This document shows, piece after piece, positions 21,922 to 27,875 of a DNA stretch of 33,194 bases (positions within the stretch are counted from its first letter, which is position 1; each line of letters begins with the position of its first letter). The stretch is taken from IMG/VR virus record IMGVR_UViG_3300025896_000103, positions 1 to 33,194 of that record; one strand, 5' to 3'. The stretch is from a virus. The translations under genes and the position numbers were made by a program. Below the pieces are notes generated by a model. It saw only the letters and a program-made list of their open reading frames with translations. It did no database searches and had not been told where the DNA came from.

Positions 21922-22671
21922 ATGCACTTTTACCAATTCCATATTGGTGACTACAAGTCACATACACACCATCTTTCATTGACGGAAGATTTGGCCTTTA
22001 GGCGTTTGCTAGATCACTATTATTTGCATGAAGTTCCCATAAAACAGCGGGACATTGCCAGACAAATAGGGATGCGAGACAACGAACAGGACGTTTTGAC
22101 CGTGCTAGACGAGTTCTTTGTTTCCACAGAGGCTGGCTACATAAACCCCCGTGCGGACGAGGAAATTTCCAAATATCGCAAGTTCTCAGAGGATGGAAAA
22201 AAGGGGGCTGCAATGAGGTGGCAAAAGCCCCCCAATGGGGAGGCTAATAGCCCCCCTAATGCCACCCCAATGGCAACCAATAACCATAAACCAATAACCA
22301 ATAACCATATTAAAGAATCTAAAGATTCTTTGTCGGCGGGATTGCCGACTTGCCCCCATCAGGACATTTTGAACCTTTACAAAAAGCATTTGCCCCAGCT
22401 TGCCCAGCCAAGGGTGTGGGATGGGTTCAGGCAGACTAACCTACGGCAAAGGTGGTTGCAAGCCGCCAAACCATCTGTATTTAGCCCGCAGGGATATGCA
22501 AGCCAAGCCGATGGGTTGGCATGGTGGGATTCGTTTTTTGCCTACATTGCTAACGATACCAAGCTGGCAAACGGGTTTGAAACTAAGGACAGGACATGGC
22601 GACCTGATTTGGTGTGGATAGTGAATGCAAACAATTTCGCCAAGATAATTGATGGAAAGTACCAAAAATGA
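21922..22671 (+). CDS. DUF1376 (YdaU-like) replication initiator / primosomal protein
   Basis: A 249-aa protein. Residues 1-90 match DUF1376: YQFHIGDYKSHTHHLSLTED, LAFRRLLDHYYLHEVPI and SKYRKFSEDGKKGAAMRW. A low-complexity Pro/Asn/Thr linker (about 100-140) leads to a C-terminal domain (TKDRTWRPDLVWIVNANNFAKI) that resembles the C-terminus of phage O-like or DnaT-like primosomal proteins. Such proteins bind the phage origin and load host DnaB helicase. The linker is encoded by five tandem 7-bp repeats followed by an AT-rich inverted repeat, as lambda's origin lies inside its O gene. There is no phage polymerase, so host replication machinery is presumably used. Confidence 0.82.
   Translation: MHFYQFHIGDYKSHTHHLSLTEDLAFRRLLDHYYLHEVPIKQRDIARQIGMRDNEQDVLTVLDEFFVSTEAGYINPRADEEISKYRKFSEDGKKGAAMRWQKPPNGEANSPPNATPMATNNHKPITNNHIKESKDSLSAGLPTCPHQDILNLYKKHLPQLAQPRVWDGFRQTNLRQRWLQAAKPSVFSPQGYASQADGLAWWDSFFAYIANDTKLANGFETKDRTWRPDLVWIVNANNFAKIIDGKYQK
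22276..22331. repeat. Iteron-like heptamer array and inverted repeat (candidate origin)
   Basis: Five tandem 7-mers run 22276-22310 (ACCAATA, ACCATAA, ACCAATA, ACCAATA, ACCATAT). Adjacent is a perfect inverted repeat, AAAGAATC 22312-22319 and GATTCTTT 22324-22331, in an AT-rich stretch. The array lies in the linker of the initiator gene; the 7-bp period is not a multiple of three, so it is not explained by a repeated peptide. Confidence 0.5.
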
Positions 22672-22898
22672 ACTTTGTAAAACCAGACACCAAAAAAGAC
22701 CCGATTGACGAGGTTCAGCGCCTGATGTGCTCTGTGCCAGGATGCCCCAAACGTTGGTCGGTTCACATGGAAGGCCAGCGCCCAATGTGTTCTGAACATC
22801 AATGGTCAGGCAGCAAACCAGTCAAAAAGGATATTTCTGCCTTGTTGCCCAACAGCAAACCCGTGAAACATTGGATGGATGATGGGGAGGTATTTTGA
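22668..22898 (+). CDS. Small zinc-finger-like protein
   Basis: A 76-aa protein whose ATG overlaps the initiator stop (ATGA). Residues 21-44 carry CSVPGCPKRWSVHMEGQ then MCSEH, a C-x4-C and C-x2-H arrangement suitable for one zinc. The rest is polar, with a Lys/Pro stretch and an acidic DDGEVF end. A GGGGAGG in its last codons serves the next gene(s). Probably a nucleic-acid or protein-binding accessory in replication; function unknown. Confidence 0.68.
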   Translation: MNFVKPDTKKDPIDEVQRLMCSVPGCPKRWSVHMEGQRPMCSEHQWSGSKPVKKDISALLPNSKPVKHWMDDGEVF

Positions 22899-23911
22899 AT
22901 GAGTTGGCTTTATTCGCGGGTGCTGGTGGAGGAATACTTGGGGGACACCTCCTTGGATGGCGAACAGTCTGCGCCGTTGAATGGGAATCCTACCCAGCTA
23001 GCGTATTGTGCGCCCGACAAAATGATGGACTTCTCCCGCCTTTCCCGATTTGGGATGACATACAAACCTTTGACGGCAAGCCGTGGAGAGGAATTGTTGA
23101 TGTCGTATCGGGCGGCTTTCCATGTACCGACATCAGCGCAGCTGGAAAAGGAGCCGGAATTGATGGAGAAGCCTCTGGAATGTGGCGAGAAATGGCGAGG
23201 GTCATTTGTGAAGTACGACCCAGATTCGTCTTTGTGGAGAACTCACCAATGCTCACTTCTAGGGGGCTTGGACGAGTTCTTGGAGACTTGGCCTCAATGG
23301 GGTTTGATGCGAGATGGGGAGTGCTGGGAGCAGCAGATGTTGGCGCAAACCATCAGAGGGACAGAATCTGGATTGTCGCCAAATGGCGTGGACAGCTTTC
23401 ACACGCCCAACACGACAGGATTAGACGGTGGGAGCAACAGCAGGAAGGCATTGAAAAAGAAAATGGAGAATTGGCCAACTCCTCGATCATGTTCAGCAAT
23501 GGCGGCAACGATAACGCCAGAATCAGCATGGAACGAAAAACGCAATCCGAATTTGGAAACAATAGTAGGTCAACGGTTATGGCCTACACCAACATCACAC
23601 ATGGCAAAGGAAACCAATGCGCCCAGCGAACACAACAGGAACACGCCAACCCTAACGGCACAAGTGAACTGGCCAACACCCAGAACCAAGGGAATGTGTG
23701 GAGGAAGTGGCAGTTGGGATTTGCTAAACAAAAACACTACCAAGGAAGAAGCGCGACAAATGGGCGCAGGGAATGGTGGGAAGTTGAACCCAATGTGGGT
23801 CGAGTGGCTGATGGGGTGGCCGCTAGGGTGGACAGACTTAAAGCCATTGGAAATGGACAAGTCCCATTGTGCGCCGCAACCGCTTGGAGAATCCTAAGTG
23901 AACTACTTTGA
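22895..23911 (+). CDS. C5-cytosine DNA methyltransferase (Dcm-type)
   Basis: A 338-aa C5-methyltransferase with the full motif order: motif I ALFAGAGGGILGG (5-17), motif IV GGFPCTDIS (73-81) with catalytic Cys77, motif VI ENSPM (115-119), motif VIII HQRDRIWIV (153-161), and motif IX/X RVADGVAARVDRLKAIGNGQVP (303-324). The variable region about 165-295 is the presumed target-recognition domain and contains repeated LAN/MAYTN segments. The start is TTG 22895 (overlapping the upstream TGA), only 4 nt after GGAGG. It probably protects phage DNA from restriction. Its whole length is also open in the +1 frame (separate entry). Confidence 0.88.
   Translation: MNELALFAGAGGGILGGHLLGWRTVCAVEWESYPASVLCARQNDGLLPPFPIWDDIQTFDGKPWRGIVDVVSGGFPCTDISAAGKGAGIDGEASGMWREMARVICEVRPRFVFVENSPMLTSRGLGRVLGDLASMGFDARWGVLGAADVGANHQRDRIWIVAKWRGQLSHAQHDRIRRWEQQQEGIEKENGELANSSIMFSNGGNDNARISMERKTQSEFGNNSRSTVMAYTNITHGKGNQCAQRTQQEHANPNGTSELANTQNQGNVWRKWQLGFAKQKHYQGRSATNGRREWWEVEPNVGRVADGVAARVDRLKAIGNGQVPLCAATAWRILSELL
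22899..23897 (+). CDS. Second-frame ORF fully overlapping the C5-methyltransferase
   Basis: A 332-codon ORF lying wholly inside the methyltransferase gene in the next frame. It starts at ATG 22899 with GGAGG at the optimal 8 nt, better than the methyltransferase's own TTG. The product begins MSWLYSRVLVEEYLGD, contains three WPTP repeats (192-195, 228-231, 258-261) and ends with GKLNPMWVEWLMGWPLGWTD. I recall near-identical N- and C-terminal strings annotated as phage hypothetical proteins, always the +1 reading of such methyltransferases. That shows the frame is kept open in relatives but not that it is translated. No domain is known. It may be a true overprinted gene or a by-product of composition. 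Confidence 0.5.
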   Translation: MSWLYSRVLVEEYLGDTSLDGEQSAPLNGNPTQLAYCAPDKMMDFSRLSRFGMTYKPLTASRGEELLMSYRAAFHVPTSAQLEKEPELMEKPLECGEKWRGSFVKYDPDSSLWRTHQCSLLGGLDEFLETWPQWGLMRDGECWEQQMLAQTIRGTESGLSPNGVDSFHTPNTTGLDGGSNSRKALKKKMENWPTPRSCSAMAATITPESAWNEKRNPNLETIVGQRLWPTPTSHMAKETNAPSEHNRNTPTLTAQVNWPTPRTKGMCGGSGSWDLLNKNTTKEEARQMGAGNGGKLNPMWVEWLMGWPLGWTDLKPLEMDKSHCAPQPLGES

Positions 23912-24134
23912 CGCACACAAACTTTTGGATAGGGTAAAAGATGGACAAACCTTCAGCCGTGTCGTTATCGACCGAGCGCTTGCGCTTACTGGAGACCATG
24001 AGGCACACCGAGGCGAAAGAATGGTTGCAGAGGTTCAACCAGAAAATCAAGGATGTGGGCAAAGAAAAGGCGACTGCTTGGTGGCAAGCAACAATTGCAG
24101 ACATTGCACGGCGCAGGGGCGAGGTTGCCGCTGA
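23898..24134 (+). CDS. Small early protein, overlapping next gene
   Basis: Starts at GTG 23898 directly after the second-frame ORF's stop. The first ~34 residues (NYFDAHKLLDRVKDGQTFSR, IDRALALTGD) match a recurring small phage protein start. The remaining 44 residues, Cys/Gly/Arg-rich, lie over the next gene and look like its shadow, so the functional part may be only the N-terminal half. The two genes share 23941-24134. Confidence 0.5.
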   Translation: MNYFDAHKLLDRVKDGQTFSRVVIDRALALTGDHEAHRGERMVAEVQPENQGCGQRKGDCLVASNNCRHCTAQGRGCR

Positions 24135-24177
24135 TGACTTACGAAAGCGCATGAATGCGATACGCCGCGAGGGTTGA
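23941..24177 (+). CDS. Small hypothetical protein, helical
   Basis: A 78-aa protein from ATG 23941, in a different frame from the preceding gene it overlaps. From residue 18 on (LETMRHTEAKEWLQRFNQKI, then KEKATAWWQATIADIARRRG and DDLRKRMNAIRRE) it has the look of a conserved phage protein with strongly patterned helices. The first ~17 residues (MDKPSAVSLSTERLRLL) are less convincing. No domain assigned. Its 3' end overlaps the nuclease gene by 23 nt. Confidence 0.65.
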   Translation: MDKPSAVSLSTERLRLLETMRHTEAKEWLQRFNQKIKDVGKEKATAWWQATIADIARRRGEVAADDLRKRMNAIRREG

Positions 24178-24421
24178 TGCCAACCAAGACCAGATTGTTA
24201 GCGCTTTGCGAGCCGCTGGCGCTAATGTCTGGATTATTGGCCTACCTGTTGACCTTTTGGTGGGATACAAGGGGCACACCTTTCTGGTGGAGGTCAAGAA
24301 TGGCCCTAGAAAGCGTTTAACGGCCCTACAAGCCGACTTTTTTAAAAGTTGGGGCGGAGGTACGCTGGCAAGGATTGACGGCCCAGAAGCGGCCCTACAC
24401 ATGATTGGAGTTTTAAAGTGA
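24155..24421 (+). CDS. Small PD-(D/E)XK (VRR-NUC-like) nuclease
   Basis: An 88-aa protein with the catalytic layout of small VRR-NUC/Holliday-resolvase-like nucleases: VDLLVGYKGHTFLVEVKNGP (Asp at about 33, then Glu46-x-Lys48), preceded by NQDQIVSALRAAGANVWIIG. The C-terminus is LTALQADFFKSWGGGTLARI, as in those families. It probably cuts branched DNA during recombination or packaging. It lies among other DNA-processing genes, and its stop overlaps the next start (GTGA). Confidence 0.75.
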   Translation: MRYAARVDANQDQIVSALRAAGANVWIIGLPVDLLVGYKGHTFLVEVKNGPRKRLTALQADFFKSWGGGTLARIDGPEAALHMIGVLK

Positions 24422-24747
24422 AACCAGAAGATGCCGCTCAAGACATCCGCAACAAAGCCCGAGCATATGGCGATGCCAAAGCCCAGCGGGTTTATCTTGA
24501 GGAATTTCGCAAGTCTAAAAAAGCCCTTTTGATGAAAGATGCCCTGCAAATGGGCTACGAGGCGGCAAACGCCCAGGAACGCGAGGCTTACGCAGACCCC
24601 GAATATCACACTTTGCTAAAAGGGCTGGCGGCGGCAATAGCGCAGGAGGAAACCTTACGCTGGGAGATTGAGGCGGCAAGGCTTGACATTGAGATATTTA
24701 GAACTAGAGAGGCTACCAACCGATTGCAAGACAGGGCGCACCAATGA
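24418..24747 (+). CDS. Hypothetical helical protein
   Basis: A 109-aa protein starting GTG that overlaps the nuclease TGA (GTGA) and ending ATGA into the next gene. It is entirely helical, rich in Ala/Glu/Lys/Arg (DAAQDIRNKARAYGDAKAQR, EFRKSKKALLMKDALQMGYE). It resembles small phage proteins found beside recombination genes, but I do not recognise a named domain. Role unknown. Confidence 0.65.
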   Translation: MKPEDAAQDIRNKARAYGDAKAQRVYLEEFRKSKKALLMKDALQMGYEAANAQEREAYADPEYHTLLKGLAAAIAQEETLRWEIEAARLDIEIFRTREATNRLQDRAHQ

Positions 24748-24929
24748 AATGCCCCGAATGCGGGACATGGACAATAGTCAAAGAAACGCGAATGTTGCAA
24801 CAAAATATTCGAAAAAGACGATACGAATGTGCAAATATGCACAGGTTTTCCACAGCGGAGAGATTAGTTGATACCAAAACGCGAATACGTCCGATCAAAA
24901 AAGCTGCTGAAACTGGTGGCAAGCCTTGA
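24744..24929 (+). CDS. NrdR-like / Ogr-type zinc-ribbon protein
   Basis: A 61-aa protein with MKCPECGTWTIVKETRMLQQ and YECANMHRF: a CPxC knuckle followed by a second Cys/His pair, like the zinc ribbon at the start of NrdR and Ogr/Delta regulators, without their further domains. It is coupled by ATGA to the gene before. It may regulate late genes as Ogr does, but that is inference; zinc binding is the firmer part. It overlaps the HNH gene by 62 nt. Confidence 0.62.
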   Translation: MKCPECGTWTIVKETRMLQQNIRKRRYECANMHRFSTAERLVDTKTRIRPIKKAAETGGKP

Positions 24930-25197
24930 CTGTCAAGCCTGCGGGTCTGGCAATATGGTGCAAGCGGCACACACAAACTGGGGCGGCGGCAAAGCCAAAA
25001 GCATCAAAGCTGATGACAATTTGGTGGCTGCGCTGTGCCTTGGATGCCACTACGAGATTGACCAAGGCAAAAATTTAAGCCGCCAAGAACGCCAAGAAAT
25101 GTGGCTAAAGGCCCATCACAGGACAATTGACAATTTAAAAGACGTATGGCCCAAAGATGTGCCATTTCCGATAGAATCAGATGGCAGTAGCCATTAG
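24868..25197 (+). CDS. HNH-type recombination nuclease (DUF968/Ref-like)
   Basis: A 109-aa protein from TTG 24868 (GGAGAG about 5 nt upstream). The motif set CQACGSGNMVQAAHTNWGGG and ALCLGCHYEIDQG gives the zinc Cys pairs and the His of AAH, as in DUF968/Ref-type HNH proteins of phages. The N-terminus YVRSKKLLKLVASLDCQACG is standard for this family. Ref of P1 is a RecA-dependent nuclease; this one may act in the same recombination setting. It is the last gene before the strong terminator. Confidence 0.75.
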   Translation: MIPKREYVRSKKLLKLVASLDCQACGSGNMVQAAHTNWGGGKAKSIKADDNLVAALCLGCHYEIDQGKNLSRQERQEMWLKAHHRTIDNLKDVWPKDVPFPIESDGSSH

Positions 25198-25222
25198 GGG
25201 GGCTGTGTCCCCCCTCTTTTTT
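25196..25222 (+). terminator. Strong intrinsic terminator ending the rightward early unit
   Basis: A GGGGGG / CCCCCC stem (25197-25202, 25209-25214; an A-T pair outside) with a 6-nt loop is followed by T-rich TCTTTTTT. It sits right at the stop codon of the HNH gene and before AGGGG, the ribosome site of the next gene. Confidence 0.88.
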
Positions 25223-25232
25223 AGGGGATGCT

Positions 25233-25601
25233 ATGGCAGTTGAAGACAAAGATGTAGCGGATTTTGTTAGTACGCTACTGCATTCCGGCACAGTTGCCCA
25301 CTTTATGCACCTTGGCACAGACAGCCTTGGGGTGCATTTGGCTACGGGTGACTACTACACCACAATTATTGACTTGGTAGACCAGTTTGCCGAGGCATAC
25401 ATGGGGTGTTACGGGAAAAAGATAAAGAACTTTCCCGAGAACTTCCACAATGCCAAAGACCCCATTAAATACTTGGAAAGCCTGTCAAAGTACGTGGAGA
25501 CCAACCGCAAAGCAATGCCTGATGACACTCAATTGCAAAACATCATTGATGAAATTGCCCAATTGATTGACTCAACCCTATTCCGCTTGACGCTGAAATG
25601 A
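25233..25601 (+). CDS. Dps/ferritin-like-fold phage protein (DUF5856-like)
   Basis: A 122-aa protein after the terminator. The pattern HFMHLGTDSLGVHLATGDYY then TIIDLVDQFAEAYMGCYGKK resembles phage proteins annotated as Dps-like or DUF5856, with a helical bundle layout. It has the conserved His and acidic residues one expects, but I cannot confirm a ferroxidase site. The C-terminal half is helical (LESLSKYVETNRKAMPDDTQ). Function in the phage is unknown; its place before a glycosyltransferase in a separately terminated block suggests an accessory gene. Confidence 0.58.
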   Translation: MAVEDKDVADFVSTLLHSGTVAHFMHLGTDSLGVHLATGDYYTTIIDLVDQFAEAYMGCYGKKIKNFPENFHNAKDPIKYLESLSKYVETNRKAMPDDTQLQNIIDEIAQLIDSTLFRLTLK

Positions 25602-26278
25602 TCAGGATATTTGCAGGATACGATCCGCGAGAGGCCATTGGCTATCACGTTTTTTGCCAAAGCCTAATTGAGAGATCAACCGATGGGGTGGCTATAACCC
25701 CCCTATTTGGCAAGCAAAGGGACGGGACAAACGCCTTTACCTATCAAAGATTCCTGATTCCTTATTTCATGGGGTTTCAAGGACGGGCCATATTTTTGGA
25801 TGGCGCTGATATGCTGATGCTGGGGGACATTGCCGAATTGGACAAGCTATTTGACCCCACCAAGGCGGTGCAAGTGGTCAAACACGACTATCAGACCAAG
25901 CACCCAAGAAAATATATCGGCACACCAATGGAATCGGCAAATCGGGACTATCCGCGCAAAAACTGGTCAAGTTTAATACTTTGGAACTGCGCTCACCCCC
26001 GAAACAAAGTGCTGACCCCAGAATTTATCGAGGAAAACAGCGGAGCAGACCTACACCGATTCGGATGGTTGCCAGATTCACTTATCGGTGAAATACCGAG
26101 AGAATGGAATGTGCTGGTGGGTGAGCAAGACCACTTGAGAATCAAGATTGCCCACTACACGTTAGGAATACCAGAATTTGAATATTATGAAGATTGTGAT
26201 TATTCTGAGGAATGGAAACGCACCAAAGGCAGAATGATTAACGGCCTTATCAAAATGAAGGATACCCAAGATGCCTAG
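25598..26278 (+). CDS. Glycosyltransferase (GT8-like, GT-A type)
   Basis: A 226-aa protein starting ATGA over the previous stop. It opens RIFAGYDPREAIGYHVFCQS, then FTYQRFLIPYFMGFQGRAIF and LDGADMLMLGD, where DGAD stands at the place of the metal-binding DxD. It continues HPRKYIGTPMES, YPRKNWSSLILWNCAHPRNK, LHRFGWLPDSLIGEIP and HYTLGIPEF. These match the phage glycosyltransferase family I know with FVGYDPREA and RKNWSS motifs. The acceptor is unknown: DNA, virion protein or cell surface sugar. It is the third glycan locus besides the DUF115 cassette and RmlC. Confidence 0.8.
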   Translation: MIRIFAGYDPREAIGYHVFCQSLIERSTDGVAITPLFGKQRDGTNAFTYQRFLIPYFMGFQGRAIFLDGADMLMLGDIAELDKLFDPTKAVQVVKHDYQTKHPRKYIGTPMESANRDYPRKNWSSLILWNCAHPRNKVLTPEFIEENSGADLHRFGWLPDSLIGEIPREWNVLVGEQDHLRIKIAHYTLGIPEFEYYEDCDYSEEWKRTKGRMINGLIKMKDTQDA

Positions 26279-26417
26279 CACCTCAAAGAAACAAGAGAAA
26301 TTCATGGCGGCAGCGGCGCATAACCCTAAATTTGCAAAGATGGCGGGTATTCCTGTGAAAGTTGCCAAGGAATACAACAAAGCCGATCAAGCTAAAAAAC
26401 CCGTAAAAAATGGCTGA
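26271..26417 (+). CDS. 48-aa DUF3008-like small protein
   Basis: ATG at 26271 overlaps the glycosyltransferase end by 8 nt. The product starts MPSTSKKQEKFMAAAAHNPK and continues KMAGIPVKVAKEYNKADQAK, the recognisable pattern of a common phage/bacterial small protein (MPSTSKKQxxFM type). Basic and helical; function unknown. It overlaps the next gene by 8 nt. Confidence 0.75.
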   Translation: MPSTSKKQEKFMAAAAHNPKFAKMAGIPVKVAKEYNKADQAKKPVKNG

Positions 26418-27558
26418 TTACAGAGATTTGGCAGCGGCGTTGGGTGCTGGGTATGGACAAGATACCGGGCCGATAACCGCTGACACATTGCAAACCTTAA
26501 AAAGTGGGTACAGATCGCCCAACTTTTTGGGAATGCTTGCCGACATAGGGCGGGGGTCTTTGAGTAATCTGGAATCGTTGGTTAGGGGTGGAGTGGCGCA
26601 AGTGCCGGGAACTGCTGGAGACATAGAGGCATTGGCCCGAATGGGGCTAAACAAGTCTTTTGGGGCTGGCGGGGTAAACGTCAACCAAGAGACAGCATTG
26701 CCAACCACAGCAGACATAATGAAGATGTTGCCCCAAAGAATGACTCAAACAAGGCCCGAAACGGCTGGCATGGAGGAATTGGGCACAGTCATAGGGCCGG
26801 GGCTAGGAAAAGCCGTTAAACCCTTGGCAAAGGCTTATGGTAATTTGGCCTTGGAAGAGATTGCAATGGCAAGCACAGGCCAGCCCACCAGATCGTTGCT
26901 GGGGGACATTACACCCAAGCCCTTGATGGTCGTTGAAACTAATGCTAAAAACATAAACAAATTGCCATCTGATTATTATGAGCTAAACGGCATGGCTACA
27001 CAAGCCTACTCAGACTTACGCGCCAAACCAAGCCAAGAAACTGCTGATTACTACAAAGCAATTATGAAAGCCCGTGATGAGGCTTCTAATAATCCCTCAA
27101 ACAACTATACGTCACCTGTGCCTGATGTAGAACCACAAAGCTACAAAGGTCAACACGCTGCACCAACAAAAGATGGCGGCGCTGCCTTATGGGACATGAA
27201 AGGAATTTATCCTGATGACTTTTACAGTTCAAAAGGCGCTCAGTATTACGGTGATGGAGCAGAACCATTAAGAGATGCCATGATTGTTCGACAAATGCAA
27301 TCAATGAAAAATCGTCCAAATGCTCCAGTAACAATTTATCGCGCAGTTCCTAAAAGTGTTTCAACGAAAGAAGCATTGAATACTGGGGATTGGATAACGC
27401 TTGATCGTCAATATGCAAAAGAGCATGGTGAGGGTGCATTAAATGGCGATTACAAGATTGTTAGCAAAACAGTTAAAGCACGTGATTTATTTACAAATGG
27501 TGATTCAATTTATGAAATGGGATATGATCCACAACCACGCATTTTGAAAACAAAATAG
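26410..27558 (+). CDS. Virion-type protein with C-terminal ADP-ribosyltransferase-like domain (ART-PolyVal type)
   Basis: A 382-aa protein. Residues 1-165 look like the N-terminus of phage internal proteins (LLGDITPKPLM, TRPETAGMEELGTVIGPGLG, small-residue rich). Residues about 250-378 match the ART domain of phage polyvalent proteins: DDFYSSKGAQYYGDG, APVTIYRAVPKSVS with Arg311, LNTGDWITLDRQYAKEHGEG with Thr330, GDYKIVSKTVKARDLFTNGD, and IYEMGYDP with Glu369, an R-S/T-E-type triad. ARTs transfer ADP-ribose from NAD to targets; T4 injects its own with the DNA. The 3' half is more AT-rich than the 5' half (about 35% G+C over 27481-27540 against 48% over 26521-26580 by hand count), suggesting a domain acquired later. 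It sits directly before the terminase. Confidence 0.78.
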   Translation: MADYRDLAAALGAGYGQDTGPITADTLQTLKSGYRSPNFLGMLADIGRGSLSNLESLVRGGVAQVPGTAGDIEALARMGLNKSFGAGGVNVNQETALPTTADIMKMLPQRMTQTRPETAGMEELGTVIGPGLGKAVKPLAKAYGNLALEEIAMASTGQPTRSLLGDITPKPLMVVETNAKNINKLPSDYYELNGMATQAYSDLRAKPSQETADYYKAIMKARDEASNNPSNNYTSPVPDVEPQSYKGQHAAPTKDGGAALWDMKGIYPDDFYSSKGAQYYGDGAEPLRDAMIVRQMQSMKNRPNAPVTIYRAVPKSVSTKEALNTGDWITLDRQYAKEHGEGALNGDYKIVSKTVKARDLFTNGDSIYEMGYDPQPRILKTK

Positions 27559-27560
27559 TT

Positions 27561-27875
27561 ATGTCAGAAACTAAAGTAGTTAAAGATAGAAAAAAGGCAG
27601 GAGGGCGCACCATAGGAACGCCCAACAAGGCCACAGCACAGGCTAGAGAGGCCATAGCCGCCTTTGTTGATGGCAACGCATACCGCCTTACCGAGTGGCT
27701 AGATGAAGTCGCTAACGGCGATCCTAGTCGAGACATAAAGCCCAACCCAGCAAAGGCGTTTGAACTCTTCCAAAGCGTAGTGGAGTACCACGTACCCAAG
27801 CTGGCAAGGACTGAGGTGACTGGGGCAGATGAAGGCCCGATAGAAATGGTGGTTAAGTGGGCAGCAGAGAAATAA
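27561..27875 (+). CDS. terS: Terminase small subunit
   Basis: A 104-aa protein placed just before the large terminase and overlapping it by 19 nt. The N-terminus is basic (KVVKDRKKAGGRTIGTPNKA) and the centre AREAIAAFVDGNAYRLTEWL then NPAKAFELFQSVVEYHVPKL matches small terminase-type proteins of this phage group. The small subunit recognises the packaging site and feeds DNA to the large subunit. Shorter than many TerS (about 150 aa), lacking part of an oligomerisation region, so the call rests on context as well. Confidence 0.75.
   Translation: MSETKVVKDRKKAGGRTIGTPNKATAQAREAIAAFVDGNAYRLTEWLDEVANGDPSRDIKPNPAKAFELFQSVVEYHVPKLARTEVTGADEGPIEMVVKWAAEK

Noticed and set aside
23472-23685. Regular WPTP-coding segments as CRISPR or tandem DNA repeats
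   Set aside because: Only short shared strings with variable spacing and sequence; they follow the coding pattern of the methyltransferase.
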